Origin: Roseisolibacter agri
GTDB taxonomy: Bacteria > Gemmatimonadota > Gemmatimonadetes > Gemmatimonadales > Gemmatimonadaceae
Assembly: GCF_030159095.1 (NCBI RefSeq)
Contig: NZ_BRXS01000007.1
Span: 124,001 to 188,000 of the forward strand
Reading direction: 5' to 3'
DNA length: 64,000 bases
Position 1 is the stretch's first letter; each line of letters opens with the position of its first letter. The position numbers and the translations under genes were made by a program. Under the pieces are notes generated by a model. The model saw nothing but the letters and a program-made list of their open reading frames with translations, did no database searches and had not been told where the DNA came from. Positions 36,108-43,668 of the stretch are shown here, piece by piece.

Positions 36108-36761
36108 TCAGCCCGCCGCGGCGGCGGGCGCGACGCGCGTGGTCGTCGCGCCCGCGTCCTCGAGCAGCGTGCGGTACCAGCGCTCGGCAGCGTCCAGACG
36201 CGCCTCGTGGCCCGCGCAGCCCCACAGCACGCTCAGCGTCGCGGTCGTGGCGTCGCGCGTCTTGGTGCGCTGCGCGTCGCGCACGGCGTTCGCGCACGGA
36301 CCTTCCGCGTCGAACAGGCAGAGCAGCCCCGCGACGTCGATCTCCTGGCCCGAGGCGTTGAAGACGTACGTCGCGCCGGCGGGCGCGAGGCCCACGCGGA
36401 AGGGCGCCGTCGCGCGGTCGAGGTCCACCACGCTGATCGGGAAGCCCGAGTGCAGCGACACCGCGTTGCACGCGTCGACCGCGAGGTTGATCGCGCCCAG
36501 CGCGCCCTCGGTGGCGGCGCGCACGAGGTACTCGGATGCCGGCTTCCCGCGGCCGGTCGGCTTGTAGCCGCCGTGCCGCAGCATGTCGCGCACGTCGCTG
36601 CGCACCTGCTCGTCGCGCGCGAGCGGGGCCGGTGCGTCCAGCAGCAGCGCGTCGCGCACCGCGTCCGGCGTGGCGAGCTCGCCGAGGGGGGCGGGGAAGC
36701 GGGTCGCGAAGGCGGCCAGGCGGAGCGTCGGGTGCGCGTCGACGGCGAGGGTCGGGATCAT
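36108..36761 (-). CDS. Stand-alone B3/B4 tRNA-synthetase-type domain protein
   Basis: 217 aa. The central and C-terminal part (about 65-200) is the B3/B4 domain of the phenylalanyl-tRNA synthetase beta chain: KPTGRGKPASEYLVRAA, NLAVDACNAVSLHSGFPISV, DLDRATAPFRVGLAP, NASGQEIDVAGLLCLFD, RDAQRTKTRDATTATLSVLWG. Stand-alone copies are annotated in many bacteria and may hydrolyse misacylated amino-acid derivatives, but this is untested for this subgroup. It sits 122 bp upstream of the glycosidase on the same strand. Confidence 0.88.
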   Translation of the reverse strand: MIPTLAVDAHPTLRLAAFATRFPAPLGELATPDAVRDALLLDAPAPLARDEQVRSDVRDMLRHGGYKPTGRGKPASEYLVRAATEGALGAINLAVDACNAVSLHSGFPISVVDLDRATAPFRVGLAPAGATYVFNASGQEIDVAGLLCLFDAEGPCANAVRDAQRTKTRDATTATLSVLWGCAGHEARLDAAERWYRTLLEDAGATTTRVAPAAAAG

Positions 36762-36837
36762 TGGCGTGAGCGGGCGCCGAGCTGGCCGCGGGCCGGGAAA
36801 CCGCGCCTCGCGACGGGTCGTAGATTGCTGGCGAGAT

Positions 36838-36844
36838 ACTTAGT
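36838..36844. promoter_or_regulatory. Possible BlaI-type half-site ACTTAGT ahead of the M56 gene
   Basis: ACTTAGT lies just downstream of a -10-like TAGATT (36821-36826). The complementary ACTAAGT occurs at 38209-38215 before the DUF2306 gene. These are the only AT-rich spots around this operon, so they are candidate operators for the BlaI-family repressor. Confidence 0.45.
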
Positions 36845-36895
36845 CATCGCGCATCGACCGCGCGCCGCCAGCCGCCGGAGCGGGGAGCGACCACC

Positions 36896-37795
36896 ATGCT
36901 CTGCATCCTCTACGTCATCGCCATCGGCGGCTGCCTGGGTACGGCCGCGTCGCTGGTCGAGCGCGCGCTCCCCCAGGCGTGGCCGCGCCGCTGGGTGTGG
37001 TGCCTCGCGATCGCGCTCTCCACGCTGACGCCGCCGCTGGCGCGCGTCCACCACACGATGCCGGTGGCCGACGTGCCGGCCACGCTCGCGGATGCCACCT
37101 GGTGGGCGCGCGTCCAGTCGCTCGATCCGACCATCAATCGCCTGTGGGTGCTGGTCTCCGCGTCGCTGGTGTGCTGGGGGGTGATCGGCGCGCTGCGCGT
37201 GGCGTACCTGGTCTGGAGGGCGCGGCGCCCGGAGATGGTGGACGGCGTGCGCGTGGTGCTCACCGAGACGGTGGGACCGGCGACGGTGGGGCTGCTGCGC
37301 GCGCGCGTGCTGGTGCCGCGCTGGGTGCTGGCGCTGCCGGACGGCCAGCGCCGCTATGTGCTGCAGCACGAGGAGGAGCACCGCCGCGCACACGACGCGC
37401 TGCTGCTGGGCGTGGCCTCGCTGACGCTCGTGCTGCTCCCCTGGAACCTCGCGCTCTGGTGGCAGCTGCGGCGCCTCTGCCTCGCGGTCGAGCTGGACTG
37501 CGACCGGCGCGTCGTGCGCACGCTCGGCGACGCGCCCACCTATGGGCGCCTCCTGCTGCGGGTGGCCGAGGCGTCGAGCCGCGGCCCGCGGCTGCAGCCG
37601 GCGCTGCTCGGACGGGTCGGGACGCTGGAGCGCCGCCTGCGCGTGCTGCTGGCGGCCGACCCGCGGCCGGGGCGTGCGGCACGGATCGGCGCACCGGTGC
37701 TCGCCCTGGCCCTGCTGCTCGCGGTGCTCGCGATGCCGCACCCGGTCGCGCCGAAGACGCCGGCCCCGCACGCCACCCACGTCGCGCCCCGATGA
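36896..37795 (+). CDS. M56-family membrane metallopeptidase (BlaR1-like)
   Basis: 299 aa from ATG 36896, preceded by GGGGAG. Helices at about 2-20, 33-48, 83-100 and 265-285. The zinc motif is His158-Glu-Glu-Glu-His162 in LQHEEEHRRAHDALL, followed by WWQLRRLCLAVELDCDRRVV with the third-ligand Glu typical of M56. There is no C-terminal penicillin-binding sensor domain, so it is not a beta-lactam receptor like BlaR1. It overlaps the repressor gene by 4 bp (ATGA); it should cleave or inactivate that repressor on an unknown envelope signal. Confidence 0.92.
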   Translation: MLCILYVIAIGGCLGTAASLVERALPQAWPRRWVWCLAIALSTLTPPLARVHHTMPVADVPATLADATWWARVQSLDPTINRLWVLVSASLVCWGVIGALRVAYLVWRARRPEMVDGVRVVLTETVGPATVGLLRARVLVPRWVLALPDGQRRYVLQHEEEHRRAHDALLLGVASLTLVLLPWNLALWWQLRRLCLAVELDCDRRVVRTLGDAPTYGRLLLRVAEASSRGPRLQPALLGRVGTLERRLRVLLAADPRPGRAARIGAPVLALALLLAVLAMPHPVAPKTPAPHATHVAPR

Positions 37796-38166
37796 GCAAG
37801 CCCCAGCTGACCCAGCGCGAGCTGGACATCATGAGCGTGCTCTGGGAGCTCGGCGAGGCGACGGCCGCGGAGGTCCGCGACCGCGTCGACCCGGGGCTCG
37901 CGTACACGAGCATCTCGAGCATGATCCGGATGCTGGAGCTCAAGGGCTACGTCGGCCACCGCCGGGGGGAGGGGAAGACGCACGTCTACTTCCCGACGAT
38001 CGAGGCGGAGGCGGCGGGGGAGACCGCGCTGGGGCGCGTGCTGGACAAGATCTACGGCGGGTCGCCGCTCAAGCTGCTGACGCACCTGATGGAGCAGCGG
38101 CGGCTGTCGGAGCCGGAGCTGGCGCGGATGCGCGAGCTGCTGGACCGCCAGCCGAAGGATGGGTAG
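37792..38166 (+). CDS. BlaI/MecI-family transcriptional repressor
   Basis: 124 aa from ATG 37792. Winged helix: LTQRELDIMSVLWELGEATAAEV, TSISSMIRMLELKGYVGHRR as recognition helix and wing, and KTHVYFPTI. The C-terminal dimerisation helices (LLTHLMEQRRLSEPELARMRELL) are typical. In most bla/mec systems the repressor gene precedes the sensor. Here the M56 gene comes first and the two are translationally coupled. It should act with the M56 peptidase on the ACTTAGT-type sites. Confidence 0.93.
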   Translation: MSKPQLTQRELDIMSVLWELGEATAAEVRDRVDPGLAYTSISSMIRMLELKGYVGHRRGEGKTHVYFPTIEAEAAGETALGRVLDKIYGGSPLKLLTHLMEQRRLSEPELARMRELLDRQPKDG

Positions 38167-38208
38167 AGGCGCCGGACGGCCCGGGCCGCGTGGGCGGAAA
38201 AACTAGAA

Positions 38209-38215
38209 ACTAAGT
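38209..38215. promoter_or_regulatory. ACTAAGT site ahead of the DUF2306 gene
   Basis: Inverse copy of the heptamer at 36838-36844, inside the AT-rich stretch 38195-38220 that also carries the likely promoter of the DUF2306 gene. Confidence 0.4.
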
Positions 38216-38279
38216 TATTTGGGGCTCCGTATGGGGTGGCGGATGGGCATCCACCTCTCACCGCACGGAGGGCACGGCC

Positions 38280-38987
38280 ATGCGACCGACGGTCCTGCTG
38301 CACGTCCTCGGAGGCGCCGTCGGGCTCCTCACCGGCTTCGTCGCCCTCTACGCCGCGAAGGGCGCGACGCTGCACCGGCGCAGCGGGATCGTCTTCGTCG
38401 GCGCGATGCTGTGGATGTGCGCGTTCGCGCTGCTCGCGATGGCGGTCTACCGATCGTGGTACGTCGTCAACGTGCTCGCGGCCGTGCTGACGAGCTACCT
38501 CGTGGTCACGGGGCTCACCGCGGTACGCGCGCCGACGCCGGCCATACGTCGCCTGGAGCACGCGCTCACGCCGCTCGCCGCGCTCGTCGGCGTGGCGGGC
38601 ATCGCGCTCGGCGTCGCGGCCATCCGCAATGGCGGGAAGCTGCAGGGGATCCCGGCGTACCCGTACCTCATGTTCGGCGGCGTCGGGCTGCTCGGGAGCG
38701 CGCTCGACGTGCGTCGCATGCGCACCGGCCCGCTGCGCGGCGCGCGGCGGCTCGCGCGCCACCTCTGGCGCATGTGCTTCGCGCTCTTCGTCGGCGCGAT
38801 GTCGTTCTTCCTCGGGCAGGCGGACGTGATCCCGAAGCCGATCCGCATCATGCCGCTGCTCGCGGTGCCGCCGCTGGCGGTGCTGGTGACGATGCTCTGG
38901 TGGCTGTGGCGCGTGCGGCGTCGGCGCGTCGGCGTGCCTGCCGCACCGCTTCGGGCGTTCGGCGGCGAGGTGGCGTCGCGCGGCTAA
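38280..38987 (+). CDS. DUF2306-type membrane protein
   Basis: 235 aa, ATG 38280 with GGAGGG ahead. About seven helices: HVLGGAVGLLTGFVALY, GIVFVGAMLWMCAFALLAM, VVNVLAAVLTSYLVVTGL, LTPLAALVGVAGIALG, YLMFGGVGLLGSALD, FALFVGAMSFFLGQ and LLAVPPLAVLVTMLWWLW. The early TLHRRSG motif after helix 1 is characteristic of DUF2306. Function unknown. It follows the BlaI gene after 113 bp and may belong to the same regulon, judged from the shared heptamer. Confidence 0.82.
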   Translation: MRPTVLLHVLGGAVGLLTGFVALYAAKGATLHRRSGIVFVGAMLWMCAFALLAMAVYRSWYVVNVLAAVLTSYLVVTGLTAVRAPTPAIRRLEHALTPLAALVGVAGIALGVAAIRNGGKLQGIPAYPYLMFGGVGLLGSALDVRRMRTGPLRGARRLARHLWRMCFALFVGAMSFFLGQADVIPKPIRIMPLLAVPPLAVLVTMLWWLWRVRRRRVGVPAAPLRAFGGEVASRG

Positions 38988-39079
38988 GAGGGGCGGAAAA
39001 CGGCGTAAGCAGCGCGCTAAGCGGCAATCCGCATCATCGGCGCGCAGCTCCGTCCCCCCACCCGAACCGACACGCTCTC

Positions 39080-39748
39080 ATGTCCGTCCCGTTCCTCTCC
39101 CGCGCCGCGTCGCGGCTCGCGCTCGTCGCCCTCACGCTCGCCGCGCCGCTCGCCGGCGCGCTCCACGCGCAGACCATCCACTTCGGCGCGGGCGCGCGCG
39201 ACGCGTTCCTCGCCGCCGCCACGACGCCGGTCACCAACGGCATCGCCAGCGCGGGCCCCACCTACGACTTCGGCGCGCTCGGCACCGGGACCGTCAGCGG
39301 CAACGGCATCGCGACCACGAACGGGAACATCTTCGCCAGCGGCGGCGGCCTCCCGGTCCCCGCCTACACGATCGGCTTCTCGTCCACGCTCGGCGCGTTC
39401 GGCGCGGACTTCACCGGGCTCGGGACGATCAACGCGGACTTCCCGTTCCCGGCGGGCGTGGCGGAGTTCACCTTCTTCAACGGCGCGTCGACCGTCGGCA
39501 CGGTCACGCAGAACTTCGGCTCCACCGGCGCGACGGTGTTCTTCGGCGTGACCGGCCTCGCCGCGTTCGACCGCGTGCAGGTGCGCACCAACGTCGGCGA
39601 CGAGTTCCTGACGGACGACGTGGTGATCGGCGCGGCGCTGGTGGCCACGCCGCCCGCGACCACGGTTCCCGAGCCGACCACCGTGGTGCTCGTCGGCGCG
39701 GGCCTGCTCGGAGTGGTGGGCGTCTCGAAGCGACGGGCCCACGCGTGA
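39080..39748 (+). CDS. PEP-CTERM sorting-signal protein
   Basis: 222 aa. Sec signal (1-31, ALHAQ). The mature part is Gly/Thr/Phe-rich with beta propensity (FGADFTGLGTINADF, GVAEFTFFNGAST). The C-terminus carries VPEPTT, a hydrophobic helix (VVLVGAGLLGVVGV) and basic SKRRAHA, the complete PEP-CTERM tripartite signal recognised by exosortase EpsH/XrtA-type enzymes. The protein should be cleaved and displayed or released with exopolysaccharide. No exosortase is in the window. Confidence 0.9.
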   Translation: MSVPFLSRAASRLALVALTLAAPLAGALHAQTIHFGAGARDAFLAAATTPVTNGIASAGPTYDFGALGTGTVSGNGIATTNGNIFASGGGLPVPAYTIGFSSTLGAFGADFTGLGTINADFPFPAGVAEFTFFNGASTVGTVTQNFGSTGATVFFGVTGLAAFDRVQVRTNVGDEFLTDDVVIGAALVATPPATTVPEPTTVVLVGAGLLGVVGVSKRRAHA

Positions 39749-39760
39749 CGTCCCGCACGT

Positions 39761-39796
39761 GAACGAGGGTGCTCTCGGTGGAGAGCGCCCTCGTTC
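39761..39796 (+). terminator. Intrinsic terminator after the PEP-CTERM gene
   Basis: 16-bp stem (one G.U) with loop GGTG followed by ATTTTCC. The best classical terminator in the window. Confidence 0.88.
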
Positions 39797-39901
39797 ATTT
39801 TCCGGCGCAGGCTGGGCAAGCGTGGGAGCCGAAGCGCGTGCACGCCGTGCATGAGCGTGTCGTGGACGCTGCCTCGGAGCTTGGTGCCAGTCGTCGCGCG
39901 A

Positions 39902-40567
39902 TCACTGGGCGCGCTTGGGCGCGCGGGCGTCGCTCGGCATCGAGCGTATATACGCGAGTCGGATCAGCCGAGAATGATCCGCGGCCCCTTTCGTGTCACG
40001 TCGATCTCGGTCGAGCCCCAGCTTGAGGTGCACCTCCCACGCGTCCACCGAATAACCGCGGTAGTCCGATACGCCGCCGATCTCCACCAACAGGCCGCCC
40101 ACCGGCACGGTGCCGGTCCGCGCGATCTCGCGCATCTGCTCGCACGTCTGCCGAGGAGCTACCGAAGGCTCTGCGTCGCACCTCCACGCTCGAAGCGCGG
40201 CGACCACTTCGGTGACCGTCAGCGGTGGCTGGCGGCGGCCGATCGCGCTACAGCGCGCAAGCACATTGAAGTCCGAGACGGCCTTCGTCAGCGGAACGGG
40301 CTTGGCGTAGCCGGCATTCTGCAACTCGTAGAACTCGTCGAAGCCGGGCTTGCTGTAGCCCCCCGGCGCGAGGTACTGGCACGGCTCCGCGCGCTGCAGC
40401 AGCGCTGCACGCCGCGTTTCGTGCGCGGCAACTGTGTCGCGAGCTGACGGACCTGCAGCCGCGTAGCTGACGACGGGGGATGCGATCACGTGCGGGCTCA
40501 CCGCGAGAGAGGCGGTCCCCAGCACGACGCAGGCTTGCTCGAGTACGCTCCGCCGCCGGAGTGCCAT
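39902..40567 (-). CDS. Exported protein of unknown function, partner of the BPSL0067-type gene
   Basis: 221 aa from the ATG at 40567, with GGCGGAG upstream. The N-terminus (RRRSVLEQACVVLGTASLAV) is a Tat- or Sec-type signal. The mature part has four cysteines (AEPCQYL, ARCSAIG, AWRCDA, QTCEQM) and an alpha-helical middle (PLTKAVSDFNVLARC, TVTEVVAALRAWRC). No family is recognised. GC is well below the surrounding genes. It lies 77 bp downstream of, and on the same strand as, the amidase-like gene. That is the arrangement of an effector followed by a periplasmic immunity protein, but the role is inference. Confidence 0.7.
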   Translation of the reverse strand: MALRRRSVLEQACVVLGTASLAVSPHVIASPVVSYAAAGPSARDTVAAHETRRAALLQRAEPCQYLAPGGYSKPGFDEFYELQNAGYAKPVPLTKAVSDFNVLARCSAIGRRQPPLTVTEVVAALRAWRCDAEPSVAPRQTCEQMREIARTGTVPVGGLLVEIGGVSDYRGYSVDAWEVHLKLGLDRDRRDTKGAADHSRLIRLAYIRSMPSDARAPKRAQ

Positions 40568-40644
40568 CAGACGCTCCGCCTTCCGTTCAGTGTGATCGTC
40601 GAGGCGCGGCCGATCGCTGCCGCAGCACTACCGCAGCACTCGGA

Positions 40645-41085
40645 CTACTTGCCGTTGAGCGTGTACACGGTGGAGAAGCAGTCGGCGTCATTGCTCCTGT
40701 CGTCGTCACCGGATTTCGGTCTGATCTTGCGATAGGCGGCTTTTCGACCGGTCCACTGGTCAATGACGACGATGTACGTACCCTGGTCGTCGCTCTTCTC
40801 CTCGAGGAAGATCGCGACGTGATTGTCGTGCGCGTCATTCGGGTAGCGACCGTTGACGAATGTCGCGATGACCGTCCCCTTCGCCACCGTGCCGCCAAGA
40901 ACCGTCTCTCCCTGCCTCCAGTGCTTCACCAGCGGCATCTTGAGGGGGATCTGTGCAATGGCGACGCACTGCCCACTTCCGTGAGACTTGCCGAGCAGCC
41001 GCTCCGGATCCCGCATCACCCAGGGCCCGCTGGTCCCGTTACTCAGGCACTTCAGTGGGCCGCCCCAGTCGATTGGTGTAGGCAT
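40645..41085 (-). CDS. BPSL0067-family (NlpC/P60-like) amidase
   Basis: 146 aa from the ATG at 41085. Candidate catalytic Cys in GSGQCVAIAQ, His in DNHVAIFLE and Asp in VVIDQWTGRK, in the order of NlpC/P60-type papain-fold amidases. TVIATFVNGRYPND and SNDADCFSTVYTLNG are typical of BPSL0067 proteins. There is no signal peptide, so export would need another route. Relatives include peptidoglycan amidase effectors of type VI secretion, but no secretion genes are in this window. The GC content is lower than the average of the window, suggesting transfer. Confidence 0.78.
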   Translation of the reverse strand: MPTPIDWGGPLKCLSNGTSGPWVMRDPERLLGKSHGSGQCVAIAQIPLKMPLVKHWRQGETVLGGTVAKGTVIATFVNGRYPNDAHDNHVAIFLEEKSDDQGTYIVVIDQWTGRKAAYRKIRPKSGDDDRSNDADCFSTVYTLNGK

Positions 41086-41130
41086 TGACGCCCCCCGGTC
41101 GGTGGTTGGGGAGATCGCTGCCTCGCGCAG

Positions 41131-41160
41131 CCGAGCGCAGCTGAGCGCAGCCGAGCGCAC
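41131..41160. repeat. Tandem decamer repeat upstream of the amidase gene
   Basis: Three copies of C(C/T)GAGCGCAG, the last ending in C, within the 295-bp region 41086-41380. The region is otherwise without a gene and also carries the likely promoter of the amidase operon. Confidence 0.7.
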
Positions 41161-41380
41161 GTCATCGCGCCAGCGGTGCGGGAGCCGAACGGCGCCCGCC
41201 GCGCAATGTTCGGCGGCCACGAAGCATGGGGGCACGACGGTCCGCTGGACCGGAAGCCCTGATGGCGACGATAGGGGTGATCCGCTCCCGCGGTCAAGTT
41301 CGTGCTTCGACGCTTCCGCGGACGGTCCTGCGTCGGGGTGTCGCCCCTCGTCCGCCTGGTCACCGGACCCGGCGCGTGTG

Positions 41381-41647
41381 CTACCCGTGCCAGCGCAGCC
41401 GGATGTACGCCGCGTGCCGCACGAGCCGCTCGAACGCGTCGGCGTCCATGCCGGCGCAGTGACGGTGGAAGTGGGCCGCCAGCTCCGCGGCGAGCGGGCC
41501 GAGGCGCGGGTCGTCGGCCGCGATGTCGAGCGGCTGCCAGTGCGCGGCGTCCGGCGACGGCTCGCGCCAGGCGTCGTCCGATGACGGGGCGCTGCTGCCG
41601 TGGGGCACCGTCGCGGGCGCCGTGGCCTCGAGAGACGGGACGGTCAT
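41381..41647 (-). CDS. Small hypothetical protein
   Basis: 88 aa. A Ser/Pro/Ala-rich first half is followed by a helical half (LGPLAAELAAHFHRHCAGM, ADAFERLVRHAAYIRLRWHG) with several His. No signal or membrane segment. Supported by a normal start, helical composition and the codon-position GC pattern of real genes here. No family is recognised. Confidence 0.55.
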   Translation of the reverse strand: MTVPSLEATAPATVPHGSSAPSSDDAWREPSPDAAHWQPLDIAADDPRLGPLAAELAAHFHRHCAGMDADAFERLVRHAAYIRLRWHG

Positions 41648-41766
41648 GACGGAGATCCGGAAGGCGGATGGGAACGGCTGGACCCTGGCCCGCGCGGGGC
41701 TCTCCTCAAGCTGAGCCCGCCGTCATCCGTCGCGAGGTGACGAAACGCACAGGTTGCCGCGTTTCC

Positions 41767-42315
41767 TCACGAGCGCGCGCGAGGCGGCGCGCCGCGGCCG
41801 AGCGCGCGCGCCAGGGGCCCGAGGATCCCGAACACGAGTCGCTGGACCGCCGGCGCAGGGCGCGTCAGGCGCATCTCGTCCCAGTGCCGCGGCACGAGCA
41901 CCGCGAGGTCCAGGAGCGGCGGGACGCCCCGCGCGTCGACCGCGCCCGACGCCGCGAACGCGTGCAGCGCCTCGAACAGGCGCTCGGTGCCGAGCGCGGG
42001 GCGCGTCTCCCAACGGGCAACCGCGGGCGCGTCGCCGCCATTCCACATGGCGTGCGGCACCCCGGCCGGGATGTCGAGCGTGTCGCCGACGCGCAGCTCG
42101 CGTTCTTCACCCGCGACGCGCACCCGCAGCGTGCCCGCGAGCACGGTGAAGCGCTCGCTCTGTCGCGGGTGGAAGTGCTCCGGCGGTGCGGTCGCACCCG
42201 GCGGCCACGTCGACTCGATCTCGAGGAGCGCGCCGCCGGTGTCCGCGGCGGTGCGCAGGAACCGGAGCGTCTGCCCCGTGGCGGCATTCGTCAGCGTGTC
42301 GCCGGCGCGGATCAT
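41767..42315 (-). CDS. Cupin-domain protein
   Basis: 182 aa from the ATG at 42315. Cupin barrel about 30-115: PPEHFHPRQSERFTVLAG (two His and Glu/Gln metal ligands) and DIPAGVPHAMWNGGD (third His). The C-terminal helical tail (LFEALHAFAASG, RLVFGILGPLARALGRG) is seen in cupins associated with small membrane-linked enzymes. Substrate unknown. It is 29 bp downstream of the exported conserved protein on the same strand, possibly co-transcribed. Confidence 0.85.
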   Translation of the reverse strand: MIRAGDTLTNAATGQTLRFLRTAADTGGALLEIESTWPPGATAPPEHFHPRQSERFTVLAGTLRVRVAGEERELRVGDTLDIPAGVPHAMWNGGDAPAVARWETRPALGTERLFEALHAFAASGAVDARGVPPLLDLAVLVPRHWDEMRLTRPAPAVQRLVFGILGPLARALGRGAPPRARS

Positions 42316-42344
42316 CGCGAGTCGTCGAGGGGGCGTCGAGCGCG

Positions 42345-43403
42345 CTACTGGTACTGGATGTACAGAGGCTTCGGATTCAGCGCGAGCACGTCGCTGGGCT
42401 TCATCAGCGGATGCCCGGCCTTCGTGTCGTTGTGGTAGAACAGCTTGAAGCCCGTGTACTGCACCGGGTACGGATAGATGAAGCGCGACCACGTCGCGCG
42501 CTTGCCGTACGGCGGGCCCCACCCGTCCATGTGCATCACCACCTGCACGCGCGGATCGAGCTTGATGTTCTGGTAGTTGGTGACCATCGGGCCCGTGAAG
42601 CGGTGCACGACGAGCACCTTCGGCGGCAGCTTGTGCTTCGTCACCAGCCCGGCCAGCACGTCGATCGCGTGGTTGATGTGCTTCGCGTCGTACGTGCCCA
42701 CGCGGCGACCCGGATCGCCGCCCTTCGTCATCGCGAACTCGGGGTCGAGGCCGAGGTGCACGTCGGGGCGCTGGAGGTACGGAAGCAGCACCTGCAGCTC
42801 CTCCTCGAGCGTGCTCTTGCCGATCTGCACGTCGAGGAACATCAGCGCGTTCTTCTGCTTCGCCCAGCCGTAGACCTTCTCGATCATCGCGGGGCTCTCG
42901 CGGCGGCGCCACTTGCCGTCCTTGCCCGGATCGCCCTGGGCGACGGCGGCGATGAGATGCAGCGCCTGCTGCACGGGCGTCGACGGATCGGCCTTGTTCC
43001 ACGCGGCCGTCTCGCGGTCGAGCTTCGCGAACATCTGCGGCTGCGGCAGCTCGCCCAGCACGCCCATCTTCTTGGAGTGCGGGTTCCCGTAGTAGGCGAC
43101 GATGCGGCGGTTGGGGAGGATGCTCCCCGGCAGCGGCGCCGGTCCCTTCACGGGCCAGCGCTTCGCCAGCTCCGCGTTGCGGGCGCTGTCGGCGCGCGCC
43201 TTCCGCGCGGCGGCGGACTCGCCGGCCGGCTTCGCCGCCGGCTTCCTCGCCGGCGACTTCGCGGCAGTCTTCGCACTCGTTCCGGTCCGGGTCGAGCCGC
43301 CGTCGGACGACTGCTGCGCGCCGGCGGTGAAGGCGAGCGCGCCACCCAGGAGGGCGGCGCCGGCGAGGAGGCGGAGGGGACGGGCGGTGCGGCGGAGCGA
43401 CAT
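42345..43403 (-). CDS. Exported conserved protein, probably TIM-barrel-like
   Basis: 352 aa. Sec signal 1-29 (LAFTAGAQQ), then a Lys/Ala/Ser/Thr-rich disordered stretch (about 30-85). The conserved part: RRIVAYYGNPHSKKMGVLGE, LHLIAAVAQGDPG, ALMFLDVQIGKSTLEEEL, VHLGLDPEFAM, INHAIDVLAGLV, KVLVVHRFTGPMV, VQVVMHMDGWG and YTGFKLFYHND. Alternating beta-strands with acidic ends (LDVQ, LDPEF, HMDGWG) suggest a glycosidase-like barrel, but no catalytic assignment is possible. Related proteins occur in Actinobacteria and cyanobacteria, often as lipoproteins. Confidence 0.85.
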   Translation of the reverse strand: MSLRRTARPLRLLAGAALLGGALAFTAGAQQSSDGGSTRTGTSAKTAAKSPARKPAAKPAGESAAARKARADSARNAELAKRWPVKGPAPLPGSILPNRRIVAYYGNPHSKKMGVLGELPQPQMFAKLDRETAAWNKADPSTPVQQALHLIAAVAQGDPGKDGKWRRRESPAMIEKVYGWAKQKNALMFLDVQIGKSTLEEELQVLLPYLQRPDVHLGLDPEFAMTKGGDPGRRVGTYDAKHINHAIDVLAGLVTKHKLPPKVLVVHRFTGPMVTNYQNIKLDPRVQVVMHMDGWGPPYGKRATWSRFIYPYPVQYTGFKLFYHNDTKAGHPLMKPSDVLALNPKPLYIQYQ

Positions 43404-43668
43404 CGACGGCGGGAAGGGGAGACGGCGGCCGCGGACCCCGCCTCGTCAGCGAGCGGGCGCCGCGCGGCGCGGTGGGGATGCTAATCCGCCCCGTCCTACC
43501 CCGGCCAGCCCCGAGGGTGCGAGGCGCGGGACCGCCGTCACGCACCCCATGCTTGCGCGATGACGCGGCTGACACGAATGTGGGCGGCCCTCCGTACGAT
43601 CCCGGACGGCGAGCCCGACGTTGGGCCCGTGCCGTCCGTCCCGCCACCACCCTCCAGCTCCTCCCCTC
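43404..43668. other. Divergent intergenic region
   Basis: 265 bp between the exported conserved protein and the cytochrome gene. TACGAT near 43593 is -10-like for the cytochrome gene but has no matching -35. No conserved RNA or repeat is seen. Confidence 0.4.

Noticed and set aside
39902-41085. Part of a type VI secretion island
   Set aside because: No VgrG, Hcp, PAAR or other secretion gene lies within the window, so only the effector-immunity hypothesis is kept.
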